A stretch of DNA of 64,000 bases, taken from positions 1-64,000 of the forward strand of contig NZ_AEUY02000005.1 in assembly GCF_000188035.1 (NCBI RefSeq), given 5' to 3'. The stretch is from Streptococcus pseudoporcinus LQ 940-04 (GTDB lineage Bacteria; Bacillota; Bacilli; Lactobacillales; Streptococcaceae). The translations under genes and the position numbers were made by a program. Below the pieces are notes generated by a model. It made no database searches. It had not been told where the DNA came from and saw nothing but the letters and a program-made list of their open reading frames with translations. Positions 43,850 through 54,392 of this stretch are shown one piece after another; within the stretch, counting starts at the first letter, position 1, and each line of letters starts with the position of its first letter.

Positions 43850-44430
43850 TTAGAGAGCCAGCGTATTTTCTTTATCATTTATATGCAATTTTCTATGACA
43901 CCAAGGGTGTACTAATGTTTTAAGGGTAATATTGTTTTGAGTTGTTTGATGTACTCTAAAGTCTGTATCCAGAGTTATTTTCTCTCCACAAACAGGGCAT
44001 ATTCCGTTTTGAGTTTTATACAGTCTATTTATAACTGTACGCCCTTTAAGTTCGTTTCGTATTTTTAACTCCTCTCTTTCTTCAAAGTATATTTGCCAAT
44101 TTTCATCAAATGGATTTGCTTCAGCTTGTATCTTGGTAAATCTCTTAATATCAGTATCTGTAGCATATTTAAGACGAAGATAGTATTTCTCGCCATTTTC
44201 CATTCTGTCACCAGTTGCTACACTGAAAGTCCAAGTTCTATTCCCAATGGTATGGAAGTATTTCTTAGCTATCCATTTTCTACCTTTCTTTGGGTGTCGA
44301 CGAACGCACCAGGTCCACAAACTTTTATATATTTCATAGTCAAGTTTTTCAAAGGCTTTCGATGAAACATTATACTTCTGATAGTTTACCCAACCTATAA
44401 TGATTGGATTTAATTTTCTAATCTAAAATT
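43850..44430 (-). pseudogene. Group II intron-encoded protein, maturase/HNH part
   Basis: The frame starts RKLNPIIIGWVNYQKYN at about 44420, the group II maturase (domain X) signature, then WTWCVRRHPKKGRKW and the HNH endonuclease end NGICPVCGEKITLDTDF, HQTTQNN, HPWCHRKLH. It is separated from the reverse transcriptase by two single-base shifts. A 156-aa product starting at 44320 would lack the maturase core. Confidence 0.8.
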
Positions 44431-44472
44431 TCTTGTTTCATTGACGGATTATCTTTTATGATTCGTCTGATT

Positions 44473-45522
44473 TTATCGACAATAGCCTTGAAAGTTCTTA
44501 TCAGATGGTTTTGTCAGCAACTTATCTTTATACATCCTAATATTAACTCCAAGAAAATCGAAACCGTCATTTATGTGCGTTATGAGTGTCTTTTCCTCAG
44601 ACAGTTCTAACCCTCTTTCAGCCAAGAATTTTACAATGATTGGCTTTACACCATTTTCAAGCAATTCTGCACTTTCTCCTGTAACAATGAAATCATCTGC
44701 ATATCTAACAAAATTAACCTTTGGGAAATATGTTTTCTTATTTACTGTTCTTCTATGGTATTTCTCTTTGATTGCTTTTTCTAGACCATCTAATACCATA
44801 TTAGAAATAATAGGTGATATTGGCGAGCCTTGGAGACTTCCTGTTTCTGTTGGAAATAGTTTTTGTTTTTCTATATATCCACACTCAAGCCAAAGTTTTA
44901 ATAGTTTCTTGTTCATTGGGATATTATTTAATATCCATTCATGACTTATATTATCAAAACAACCTTTTATATCTCCCTCCAGTACCCATTTTGCAGATTT
45001 CTTTTTATTAAGTGATGTAAAACACTGCTCGATAGCATCTTGTGTACATCTTTTTGCCCTAAATCCATAAGAATTAGGGTCAGCAGTAGTTTCTGCTATT
45101 GGCTCAAGTGCAAATTTATATAGGGTTTGCATTGCTCTATCTGTCATTGTAGGAATGCTGAGAGGTCTTTTCTTGCCATTTTTCTTTGGTATATACACTC
45201 TTTTAAGAGGCTTAGGTTTATATCCTCTTAAATTTAACTTTTCTATCGCCTTATACTTTGCCTGTGGTGTTAGCCATAATTCACCATCAACACCACTTGT
45301 TTTCTTGCCTTGATTTTCAGTTACCCTCTTAATAGTCAAGGCTTTTGCATAAAATGAAGTTGTGAGTAAATGTTGTAAAGATTTTACCTTTCCATATTTA
45401 CTCATTTCCCACGCTTTCACAATACGCATTTGTAGTTTTTTAACATAGCTTTCTGCTAGAGAAAAGTCTATACTTTCCCAGTTTTTAGCTCTGTTAGTAG
45501 TAGCACACATTTTACTGTTCAT
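44473..45522 (-). pseudogene. Group II intron reverse transcriptase, 5' part
   Basis: Start ATG 45522 behind AAAGGAG (frame open from 45573). The RT has LLTTSFYAKALTIKRVTENQ, KPLKRVYIPKKNGKKRPLSI, the QGSPISPIISN motif and the catalytic FVRYADDFIV. After KPSDKN the frame breaks at about 44492; one T fewer restores FKAIVDKIRRII, and a second shift at about 44422 leads into the maturase. Type resembles RTs with C-terminal HNH domains. Confidence 0.85.
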
Positions 45523-46098
45523 TTGCTTTCTCCTTTCAAAAATTCTACAAGTTCTCTTGTGATTAAAAACCAAATGGAAGTCTGCACTCTTTCAAGTTAG
45601 GGCAAATTTTGAACCCCTATCCATCTAATTACAAGATGGCATTCGCTTTTTCCATTCTCCTTTACCTGCACCATTATCAGCATTTCTTACGATTTGCCTT
45701 GCCTTATGGCAATAGTACAGGCTTACCATGTTTCACTTAATTAACGTTGATAACTTAGGCTCTACCTCTCTGCCGGTAGTCTTTTTGTCCGTGTAATCTC
45801 ACTATGGAAAGGATTATCCGACTACACACCATTTTGGTTCAGGCTTATCAGCAACTTTAGCCTGTTCGCCTTAACGACATTTATCAGTAGTTCACATATG
45901 TTAGCCATATTATCAAGCCTCGCTCCCTAACCACTTTGTTGCTAGTAGTTTCGGTATTACCTCACGGTTTTACCTCAAGTAGGGCTACTTTAATATCGGC
46001 TTACCACACCTAAGTGCAGTCGATACTCGGCTCAACTAACGGAATAGTTGGTTTGGTCATTTTACCAAACAGTTAAATTAAGCGACTTCATGTCGCAC

Positions 46099-46972
46099 CC
46101 ACAAATACGCATCAAAGGTATTCTCCGTAACATAACGATAGATATTCACTTCTTTGTTTTCATTGCCCTGTCTTACAATTCTTCCGGCTCTCTGCTCAAG
46201 GTCGGCAGGACGCCATGGGACATCTAAATCATGAAGTGCAATCAGCTTGTTTTGCACATTCGTTCCGGCTCCCATCTTCTGTGTTGAACCCATAAGAATA
46301 CGGATTTCTCCTTTTCTTACCTTTGCAAAAAGCTCATCTTTTTGCTTGTCGGAATTTGCTTCATGGATAAAGGCGATTTCTTCTTTCGGTATGCCCATAG
46401 CTACAAGTTTCTCTCTAATATCATCATAGATATTAAACTCTCCATTTCCCTTCGGTGTGGACATATCAGAGAAAAGAAGCTGTGTTGACCTATCATCTTT
46501 TGTCTTATCCCAAATAGCAAACACATTTTTCACGCAGACATTGACCTTACTTTCAGAATTATCGGGTAGCAGAGGATTTATTAAACGCTGATCTAAGGCA
46601 AGTTTCTTACCATCATTGGTAATCTTCAGCATATTATCTACATCCGGTTCTACCACTTTATTTCTAACATCGTCCGCTCTTTCAGATAGGCTTTTTAAGA
46701 TTTCCTTTTGTTCATCACTTGGCATTGTCTTTATAACCTCATAGTGTGCTTCCGGCGTAGGAAGATTAAGCATATCCGCTGTCTGAATATCTGCAACCTC
46801 CTTGAACATAGACATAAGCTCAGGCAGATTGTAGAACTTTGAAAATCTTGTCTTAACTCTGTACCCCGTTCCCTCCGGAGAAAGCTCAAAAGCGGACTGA
46901 GTTTCTCCAAATGTGCTTGCCCAAGCGTCAAAATGCTCCAAATTATTCTTTTTAAGGCTTTCGTACTGAAGA
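46099..46972 (-). CDS. Giant helicase/methylase protein, middle part after frameshift
   Basis: This frame continues the SNF2 helicase from [20 protein letters not shown] through the helicase C domain, with [28 protein letters not shown] and [14 protein letters not shown] (motif VI), to FDAYLW at the intron 5' splice site (46099). It is in a different frame from the N-terminal part: the sequence TATACCTCTTCAG appears to have one extra T against the expected YTLQYES. The +2-like product at 46941 lacks its own ribosome site. Confidence 0.82.
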
Positions 46973-49900
46973 GGTATAAAGCTCGGTCATAGAGTTTGAT
47001 ACAGGTGTTCCTGTGGCAAAGACAATACCTTTACCCCCTGTCATTTCGTCCATGTACCTGCACTTCATAAACATATCGGAGGACTTAAAGGCTTCAGACT
47101 GCCCGATACCTGCTACATTTCTCATTTTCGTATAAAGGTATAGGTTTTTGTAGTTATGTGCCTCGTCAATAAAGAGCTTATCTACACCAAGTTCCTCAAA
47201 GGTAATAACATCGTCTTTCTTAAAATCATCATTTAATTTTTCAAGCCTTGTTTCCAGCTTTTTCTTTGTCTTTTCAAGCTGTTTTACCGTAAAGTTTTGA
47301 TTTCTATCATGCTTATATTCCTCTACATAGTTTATGATTTCATCAATCTGATCCTGAATGTGTTTCTCCTGATATTCCTTTGACATAGGGATTTTTTCAA
47401 ACTGCGTATGCCCGATTACAACCGCATCATATTCTCCTGTTGCAATTCGACCGATAAACCTTTTTCTATTTTTCGGCTCAAAGTCTTTCTTATCTGCCAC
47501 CATGATATTGGCTGAAGGATAAAGCTGCATAAACTCTCTGCCGATTTGACCTGTTAAGTGATTCGGTACAACAAATAAAGACTTGGAACACATCCCAAGC
47601 CTTTTACTTTCCATTGCAGAAGCTACCATCTCAAAGGTCTTTCCACTACCTACCACATGGGCAAGAAGCGTATTCCCTCCATACAAACTTCTTGCTATAG
47701 CATTTCTTTGATGAGGTCTTAAATCTATTTTCGTATTCATTCCCTCAAAAGAGAGATTTCTTCCATCATATTCACGATTTCTGATAGAGTTAAAACGCTC
47801 GTTATATAGCTTTACAAGGCGGTTTCTTCTTTCCTGATCGTTAAATATCCAGTTCTTAAATTCTTCTTTTAGAAGCTCCTGCTTTTGTCCTGCAAGAAGG
47901 GTTTCCTTTTTATTTAATACTGAAGTTTTTGAACCGTCCGGATTTACAATCTGATCAAACACCTTTGTTTCTTTTAAATTTAAGGCATCTTCTACCAGCT
48001 TATAGGCGTTTACCCTTGAGGTGCCGTAGGTCATCTCTGCAAGGTCATTTCCTCTGTCCCTGCTCTTTCCTTCTACATTCCATTCACTTGTCAGATTTGA
48101 AAATTTAACCTTAATATCCCATTTGGCATATCCTGGAGTTTTCAGCGTTTCAAAGATGAATTTTTCAATATCCTTATTCGGTATCCAAGTAGCACCAAGA
48201 CGCACATTAATTTCACTTGCTTCAAGCTCCTTTGGAAGAACTTTTGTAAGCTCTGCCTTTTGATATTCCAAACGGTTCATCTCATAGCTTATCAGCTCTT
48301 TTTCTTTGCCATCTTCTGAATAGCCAAGATGAGGTAATTCTCTTTCCGTTTGTCTGAGCTTAGAAAGATAACTGTCAACAATCGCAATCTTATCTCTGAT
48401 ATTTCCTGATAGGTACTCATCTTTTGTTACATAACCATATTTATAGGAATTACTGCCATTTGCACAAGCGAAAGGTAAATCACCATCCTCCAAGTTAAAG
48501 GATAACGGTCTATAAAAGTTTTGTTCTTCTCTGATGTTTAGATAGATTTCCCCTCTAAGTTCTTCTATCAAAGTCGGTCTGTCTTTATCTGTAAGACTTC
48601 CCATATAGTCAAAGTCTACATAACCTTTTTCCGACATAGATAAGACAAGGGCTTCAAGGGAAGTATCTACATGGTCGATTGTCTTTGCCTTTGTTATTGT
48701 TCTTTTTGAAAAAATATCTCCCTTTGCCTTAAAGCTTTCTACTTCATCAAGGATTTCAATGGAAGAAACAAGTGGGAAGTTACTATCCTCTTTTAAGGCT
48801 CTGGTATTAGAAAGGTTATTGACATATCCATGCTTCTTAGAAAAGCTGTCATAAATTTCATTTAGTTTTTCCTGAGCTTTCTTTACTTCATCATCTGAAA
48901 AATCTTCTTTCTGTTTGTAAATAACATCCTTTAAGGCAGCATTTAACTCAAGATAGTCCTTAATCTTTTCCTTGTTTTTATCCGTTACTTCTTTCTTTAC
49001 AAACAGGGAGTTTTCTCTGTAATACACCTCATCGTCAATAATGGTATAGGAAAAGTTCTTGACATCGTCTGTTGCGGGAATTGAGGTAATTTCATCATCA
49101 AGTAGCTCTATTTCTTCATACTTTGCATCTTTAGAGATTTCCTCACTTGCTTTTGTAAGTAATCCCTTTAAGTCAGCATTTTCTTTCGGTAGACAAGCAA
49201 GAGTATTTCCAAATCTTCCCGATACTTCTTCCATAGAACCAAGCACCTGTTCAGGATGATCTACAAAGTATTTGTTATATACAAGTCCCTTTTCATCTTC
49301 AGATAGATGTATCCAGTCCTCATCACGCTCTCTAATACTGTCTCTTTTCTTTAGGAAAATAATGTCCGATGTTACTTCCGTTCCGGCAACTCCCTTAAAG
49401 GTATCATTTGGAAGTCTGATGGCTCCTAAAAATTCTGCTCTTGCTGCAATGTAGCGTCTGACACTTTCGTCCTTTTTATCCATCGTCCCGCTTGATGTGA
49501 TAAAGGCGATAACACCACCGTTACGAACTTTATCAATGGACTTTGCAAAGAAATAATCATGGATAAGGAAGTTATTTTTGTTATACTCTCTGTCGTTTAC
49601 CTTGTATTCTCCAAAAGGTACATTACCGATTGCTACATCGAAAAAGTTATTGGAAAAAGAAGTTTCTTCAAACCCTTTGATCTGTATGTCACTTTCAGGA
49701 TATAAGAGTTTTCCAATTCGACCGCTTACCGAGTCAAGCTCTACACCATAAAACTTAGACTTATTCATTTCATCAGGGATATTGCCGATAAAGTTTCCGA
49801 CACCCATACTTGGCTCTAAGATATTACCCTGCTTAAATCCCATACCTGCCAGTGTCTTATATATGCTGTCAATAACGGTTTTCTGTGTGTAAAAGCTCGT

Positions 49901-52900
49901 TAGAGTAGATTCTCTTGCAGCTTCATATTCAGATGGCGATAGATTTTCCTCTAAGAAACTTCTTGCAACTTCCCATTGTCCCTCTTTACTTTCATCAAAC
50001 ACATCAGCAAGTCCGCCCCATCCGACATACTTTGCCAAAACTTCCTGAGCTGTACTGTCAAGTTCTCTTTGTCCACTTTCGATTCTGTTTAGCATAGAAA
50101 TTGCTTCAAGGTTTTGGTTTAACCTTTCGCTTGGACTTAACTTTTCAGGGAGCGTTTCTTCTCTAATTTTGAAGTTATGAGCATCAGCTTTATTTATTTC
50201 AATTTCTTCAGTTGTCTTTTCAGGATTCTGATATGTCAGATTTTCAAATATCCTCTCAAGGTCACTTTCAAGACGATAAGGAATCACATCGGAGCCTGTT
50301 ATCATACCGCCAAGATATTCTGTATTGTCCTTAACCGTTACCGTCTTTAGATTGTTTCCCATATCATCAAAGCGTGTAATGGTATAGTCTTTATCCTTGT
50401 ATCTGACTTCATCTCCAACGATAAAGTTTGGTCTTTCAAGGCTTACCTGCTTTAATAAGTCCTCATTATCATCAAATGTTACAACCGGTATTTGATGATT
50501 TCCACTTCTTACCGGATCAAGCCATAAATCATTCCTTCCTGTGATTTGGTTTTTAGAAATCTCCTTTATAGTATATTCTTCATGGTTGAAATAGACGGTA
50601 TTACCCTCTTTAACTGCAAAATCATCTAAATGGTTTCCCTCTTTTTCATTAAGCTCTACTTCTTCTCTATCCTTTAGGTAATCAAATAAGGTAGCTTGAA
50701 CTGCATCAGGCTTTGTAAATTCTTCTGCTTCTTCAGATGCTTCAAGTTCCGCTTTATTTTCAAAACTAAGTTCTCCGTTAAAGACGGATTGAAGCTCCCG
50801 CTCATCCATCTGCTTTTTAAGTTCTGTATCTTTCAGCTCTCTAAAGGTCTTTGGAAAATCTTCTAAAATAAGCCTTTGGGCATTTAATTCCTTTAGTTCT
50901 TCAAGATTAAAATATCCCCATTCAGGTTCAATCCCAAGTACCAGTCCAAAGGCATCGCCGCTTTCTTTATCATATTCCGTCATATACCAAGTCCAATTAG
51001 AACGGAAAGGTATAATATATGCAGCATGAACCTCTTTATCCGCTAATGCTACATCCTCCTGTGCATATAGCTCCGGCACTCTTTCAAGCATTTCTTCAGT
51101 CATTAGGTTTTCAGGATTATCTTTAGAATAATATTGTGGTTCTTCTATCTCTTTTGTACTTTCTGTTTCCTTTTCTTCAAAATAAAGTTTTTTAGAAAAC
51201 AGCTCGTCGATATGCTTTGCTACATTTGACCATGTAAGAAATACATCGTTACAATGATTCTTCTGTAATTTAAGTCCCTTTGCATCGTGCCATTCATCAC
51301 TTCCCTTTGCTCCTGAAACGGCATGAGAATGACCTCCGATCCCATACTCATCTTTTAAGAAATTCGCTTTTTCCTGAAGCGTATGATTTTCTTTGAAAAA
51401 CTTAGTAATTCGCTCTTTTCCTTGAGATACTCCACTTCCTCTTGAAATCGTAGCAAGAACTTCATCTTCAGTAATAAAGCCTTGTACCTTTGGAAGTTCG
51501 GTAAGATAAGAGGTATATTCCTTTCTCGGAAGTTCAAGCTCCTGCAATTTTTGATAAAGGCTATCTACCTTGTGATAATGAAATCTTAGTACATCTTTGT
51601 TTTCTTTGTATCCTGCTAAAAAACGGCTGTACTCCCTAATTGTGTCTTTCAGATATTGGGGATTTTTTAATGCCTCAGATAATATTTTTGTTTCTTCCGG
51701 AAAGCCACCACCTCTTTCTATAAAGTCAAAATAGCCTTGTGCTTTCCCTTCTTCACTTAAATCGTGATATAGATACCATAGCGATTCTGAAACTCTATCT
51801 CTTTCATAGTCCTGTGCTTCTAAAAGCTCTACATTTGTAGCAAACTCTCCTGTTTCTAAAAGCTCACTGATTCTTCTTGCAGCATCACTCCAGCTTAAAA
51901 TTTGCGTCATATCTTCTCTTGCTGATGTTCCATAAGCTAAATGAACGCCTTTATCCGAATACCAGGAAGATACCTCTCTTTCATCAATATATATTCCATT
52001 TCCGCCTCTAAAGGTATCTTTAAGGTATTCTCCTAATTCTTCTACTGTTTTCCCTTTGGAAAATTCAGCAATGATAGGAAGTCTTTCGCCCTCATGGTTT
52101 CCACCGTTTACAAGAATACTGTCAATATCATTTTGAGTAAGAGGTATTGTAAGTTTAATCTGTCCTGATCTGTTTTCGGGTAAAGAAAAAGAAGCCTTGT
52201 CAGCTTCTCTTATCTCTTTATCCGTATTTTCTTTTAGATTTCCACTATCTCCTTGATTGTCATTTCTTTGAGGGCTGAAATCATCGCTTTGTACTGCGGA
52301 TGGCTCTCGTCCTCTATCTTCCAAGCCATCATCAGTTTCGGCTTCTCTGCTCGCATAAATTCTATCGCCTGTTTCTGAGTATCCATCAGGTGCCCTATCA
52401 GTTTCTTCTCCTTGTATAGATCCACTAACATCTCGAAGTTGCTCTGCTCCTCGCTGTTTGAAAGATAATCCAGTCTCATCACTGCGTATGTCGGATTCGG
52501 ATATTCCCTCATAAAGTCCATCTCTTCCTCCAACTGATTCAGTGTATTCTCTTTGATTTTCTCTATTATCTCGTCCGTACTCTCCATTTCGGAAAATTCG
52601 CTCGTTTTCACTAATTCTTTCCTGATCATCTCGTCGAAGTACATTTTCTTCTACCTCCTCTAATTTTTCTTTTATTCTATTATATCCTGCTTCTTTACCT
52701 CTTAAAACTTCTTTTTGAAGCTCTAACTCTTTGCTTTTTTGAATGGTTGCATCAATGACTGTTCCGCTAATGTCCGATACCGTTTCTCCAAGGCTCATAA
52801 GAGAAATGCTGTCAAGCATTGCAAAGTTTTCCTTTAACAGCTCCTTATCCATAGGATAGTCTAACTTAAATCTTGAAGCTACTGCATAGCTCACTGAGTC

Positions 52901-53422
52901 CCTTGCAAACTTGGTAAAGGATATTCTGTCCTCATCAGATATTCTAAGCTCATTCATAAGGCTATCTATCTTTTCATCTCCGTAGAGCCTACTTAAAGAA
53001 AAGATATTTTCTAAGGTGTTTTCACTTTCTTCATACCCTTCAGCTTTTATCATTTCTTTTAATACATCTCTATGAGCTTCTTTATCAAATCTCCAAAGAT
53101 TTACCTCATTGACATCTCTGTTTTTGGAAACTGTCTGACTAATATCAAAGATATAGTCCACCTTTTTGTATGTGCCGTAGTCCTCTAAAATGGGAATACC
53201 CTTTTGACCTCGCATAACGGTTCTTCCGAAGCGTTCCCTCCAGTAATCAAACTTGGCACAAGCTGTCGCTTCAGGATTTTTATCATAAATACTTAACTGA
53301 CTTCTAAAATCATATTTCTGATTGTTTCCGACAACCTTTAAGAGCTTCAGATATTCTGCTTCACTCTGCAGAACATCTTGTTTTATTAGTTCCAAAATGT
53401 TATGAAAATCATTTATTCGCAT
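46952..53422 (-). CDS. Giant N6-adenine methylase/SNF2 helicase of the LtrC type, N-terminal part (2156 aa)
   Basis: Start ATG 53422 behind AAGGAGG. Order: N-terminal antirestriction-like domain (about 1-130), helical region, a disordered D/R/E/S-rich linker (about 262-415), YodL/LPD-type domains (about 425-1000), a DNA methylase core (EPSMGVGNF and the modified catalytic GNVPFGEY at about 1185-1260), and a SNF2 helicase N-terminal half (Walker A VVGSGKT and DEAH in FIDEAHNY at about 2000-2120). It ends at a frameshift after SMTELY. Together with the two downstream parts the native protein was about 2,900 aa. Such proteins are universal in Tn1549/CTn elements and are thought to protect or process the transferred DNA. 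Confidence 0.9.
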   Translation of the reverse strand: MRINDFHNILELIKQDVLQSEAEYLKLLKVVGNNQKYDFRSQLSIYDKNPEATACAKFDYWRERFGRTVMRGQKGIPILEDYGTYKKVDYIFDISQTVSKNRDVNEVNLWRFDKEAHRDVLKEMIKAEGYEESENTLENIFSLSRLYGDEKIDSLMNELRISDEDRISFTKFARDSVSYAVASRFKLDYPMDKELLKENFAMLDSISLMSLGETVSDISGTVIDATIQKSKELELQKEVLRGKEAGYNRIKEKLEEVEENVLRRDDQERISENERIFRNGEYGRDNRENQREYTESVGGRDGLYEGISESDIRSDETGLSFKQRGAEQLRDVSGSIQGEETDRAPDGYSETGDRIYASREAETDDGLEDRGREPSAVQSDDFSPQRNDNQGDSGNLKENTDKEIREADKASFSLPENRSGQIKLTIPLTQNDIDSILVNGGNHEGERLPIIAEFSKGKTVEELGEYLKDTFRGGNGIYIDEREVSSWYSDKGVHLAYGTSAREDMTQILSWSDAARRISELLETGEFATNVELLEAQDYERDRVSESLWYLYHDLSEEGKAQGYFDFIERGGGFPEETKILSEALKNPQYLKDTIREYSRFLAGYKENKDVLRFHYHKVDSLYQKLQELELPRKEYTSYLTELPKVQGFITEDEVLATISRGSGVSQGKERITKFFKENHTLQEKANFLKDEYGIGGHSHAVSGAKGSDEWHDAKGLKLQKNHCNDVFLTWSNVAKHIDELFSKKLYFEEKETESTKEIEEPQYYSKDNPENLMTEEMLERVPELYAQEDVALADKEVHAAYIIPFRSNWTWYMTEYDKESGDAFGLVLGIEPEWGYFNLEELKELNAQRLILEDFPKTFRELKDTELKKQMDERELQSVFNGELSFENKAELEASEEAEEFTKPDAVQATLFDYLKDREEVELNEKEGNHLDDFAVKEGNTVYFNHEEYTIKEISKNQITGRNDLWLDPVRSGNHQIPVVTFDDNEDLLKQVSLERPNFIVGDEVRYKDKDYTITRFDDMGNNLKTVTVKDNTEYLGGMITGSDVIPYRLESDLERIFENLTYQNPEKTTEEIEINKADAHNFKIREETLPEKLSPSERLNQNLEAISMLNRIESGQRELDSTAQEVLAKYVGWGGLADVFDESKEGQWEVARSFLEENLSPSEYEAARESTLTSFYTQKTVIDSIYKTLAGMGFKQGNILEPSMGVGNFIGNIPDEMNKSKFYGVELDSVSGRIGKLLYPESDIQIKGFEETSFSNNFFDVAIGNVPFGEYKVNDREYNKNNFLIHDYFFAKSIDKVRNGGVIAFITSSGTMDKKDESVRRYIAARAEFLGAIRLPNDTFKGVAGTEVTSDIIFLKKRDSIRERDEDWIHLSEDEKGLVYNKYFVDHPEQVLGSMEEVSGRFGNTLACLPKENADLKGLLTKASEEISKDAKYEEIELLDDEITSIPATDDVKNFSYTIIDDEVYYRENSLFVKKEVTDKNKEKIKDYLELNAALKDVIYKQKEDFSDDEVKKAQEKLNEIYDSFSKKHGYVNNLSNTRALKEDSNFPLVSSIEILDEVESFKAKGDIFSKRTITKAKTIDHVDTSLEALVLSMSEKGYVDFDYMGSLTDKDRPTLIEELRGEIYLNIREEQNFYRPLSFNLEDGDLPFACANGSNSYKYGYVTKDEYLSGNIRDKIAIVDSYLSKLRQTERELPHLGYSEDGKEKELISYEMNRLEYQKAELTKVLPKELEASEINVRLGATWIPNKDIEKFIFETLKTPGYAKWDIKVKFSNLTSEWNVEGKSRDRGNDLAEMTYGTSRVNAYKLVEDALNLKETKVFDQIVNPDGSKTSVLNKKETLLAGQKQELLKEEFKNWIFNDQERRNRLVKLYNERFNSIRNREYDGRNLSFEGMNTKIDLRPHQRNAIARSLYGGNTLLAHVVGSGKTFEMVASAMESKRLGMCSKSLFVVPNHLTGQIGREFMQLYPSANIMVADKKDFEPKNRKRFIGRIATGEYDAVVIGHTQFEKIPMSKEYQEKHIQDQIDEIINYVEEYKHDRNQNFTVKQLEKTKKKLETRLEKLNDDFKKDDVITFEELGVDKLFIDEAHNYKNLYLYTKMRNVAGIGQSEAFKSSDMFMKCRYMDEMTGGKGIVFATGTPVSNSMTELYTSSVRKP
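52234..52644 (-). CDS. Overlapping ORF nested in the helicase linker (136 aa)
   Basis: In the +1 frame inside the disordered linker an ATG at 52644, nine bases after AGAGGAGGT, opens a 136-codon frame: [20 protein letters not shown], then [40 protein letters not shown] and [11 protein letters not shown]. It has a regular helical, hydrophobic-balanced composition unlike the D/R/S-rich main frame, and vaguely resembles TnpV-type proteins of the same elements. Whether it is translated is unknown. Confidence 0.45.
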   Translation of the reverse strand: MYFDEMIRKELVKTSEFSEMESTDEIIEKIKENTLNQLEEEMDFMREYPNPTYAVMRLDYLSNSEEQSNFEMLVDLYKEKKLIGHLMDTQKQAIEFMRAEKPKLMMAWKIEDESHPQYKAMISALKEMTIKEIVEI

Positions 53423-53451
53423 GTTTACCTCCTTCTTTTTTACAAATAAAA

Positions 53452-53481
53452 AAGGCGGTTAGATTTTACTCTAATCACCTT
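53452..53481 (-). other. Hairpin with AGAGTAAAATCT loop between KilA-N and helicase genes
   Basis: Minus-strand AAGGTGATTAGA/TCTAACCGCCTT stem with loop GTAAAA followed by TTTTTATT. Positioned 30 nt before the helicase start. It can act as a terminator, and shares its loop with another hairpin at 56131. Confidence 0.65.
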
Positions 53482-53504
53482 TGTAATAATATTGCATTAT
53501 CATC

Positions 53505-54308
53505 CTATTTCAGCTTTTTAATTGATTCACTCTCGGATAATATCTTCATCTGTTCAATTGCTATTGAATTTAGTTTTTCCAGTCTTTCAGATTGACTCAT
53601 GCCCTCATTTATAAATACCGCATTAAGATTTTCAAGATTAGAAAGGCATACAAGCTGCGATATATCTGCATAATCTCTAATATTTCCTTTCAAATCCGGA
53701 TTTTCATCACGCCATTCTTTCGCTGTTATTCCAAACAAAGAAACATTAAGAATATCTGCCTCACTTGCATAAATAAAGTTAATTTTTTCTTTTGAAAGTT
53801 TTTCAGGTACAAGTTTATTTTTAATGGCATCTGTATGAATCCTATAATTGATTTTTGCCAAATTCCTTTTTATATCCCAGCCTAACTTCTTTTGTTCTTC
53901 TTCCTTTAGGCGTTCAAATTCTTTAATCAAATACAATTTAAAGTATGGAGATACCCAAGAAGCAAACTCAAATGCTATATCTTTGTGAGCATAAGTTCCG
54001 CCATATCTTCCTGCTCTCGCAACTATACCGATAGAATTCGTTTTTTCTACCCACTGCTTAACAGATAAAATAAATCGGTTAAATCCTGCTTCATTTTTAA
54101 TTCCCTCGAATTCGGGGGAATTAAAATTTGTATTATACATTTCTTCCCAAATACCTAAAAACTCTATTGTATTCTTGTTTCTAAGCCATTTTTCTATTAA
54201 AGCAGAGCCGTTCTCAATATTTCTAACCATATCTGTCAAAGAAATGTAGTCCCTATTATCTATGGCAATAATGCTGATTTCTGAACCTTCAACATTTATT
54301 TTAGACAC
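53505..54308 (-). CDS. KilA-N domain protein
   Basis: The 267-aa protein uses GTG 54308 after GAGAGGTGAT (the frame is open from 54323). It has the KilA-N fold (DYISLTDMVRNIENGSALIE, WLRNKNTIEFLGIWEEMYN, ...GRYGGTYAHKDIAFEFASWV, SPYFKLYLIKEFERL) and a helical C-terminal region. KilA-N proteins are phage-type DNA-binding proteins; in ICEs they are accessory, perhaps regulatory. Its GC and style fit neighbours. Confidence 0.85.
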   Translation of the reverse strand: MSKINVEGSEISIIAIDNRDYISLTDMVRNIENGSALIEKWLRNKNTIEFLGIWEEMYNTNFNSPEFEGIKNEAGFNRFILSVKQWVEKTNSIGIVARAGRYGGTYAHKDIAFEFASWVSPYFKLYLIKEFERLKEEEQKKLGWDIKRNLAKINYRIHTDAIKNKLVPEKLSKEKINFIYASEADILNVSLFGITAKEWRDENPDLKGNIRDYADISQLVCLSNLENLNAVFINEGMSQSERLEKLNSIAIEQMKILSESESIKKLK

Positions 54309-54392
54309 ATAATCACCTCTCAATCATTAAATTGATTACCTTATATTATAGCATTTTTAGGGCATTTTTTCCACCTTGAAATTAGTGGCATC

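Larger units (their letters stand above)
43756..46098 (-). mobile_element. Group II intron inserted in the helicase gene
   Basis: The intron starts with GTGCGACATG (consensus 5' GUGYG) at 46098 and ends ...CTACTCGAC at 43756. Domain V is recognisable as GAGCCGTGTGAGGGGAAACT then CTCATGCACGGTTC. The exon join TTGTGG/CAGACG restores the helicase frame FDAYLW-QTIENK exactly. Length 2,343 nt. The 5' half (45574-46098) is noncoding ribozyme. A reverse transcriptase with HNH domain lies inside, frameshifted twice. Confidence 0.92.

Noticed and set aside
45574..46077. Possible small genes upstream of the intron reverse transcriptase
   Set aside because: This is the structured 5' half of the group II ribozyme; no frame has a start with ribosome site.
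51355..51537. 60-codon alternative frame inside the helicase
   Set aside because: Unlike the ORF at 52234 it has no strong ribosome site and lies opposite a folded, conserved region of the main frame.
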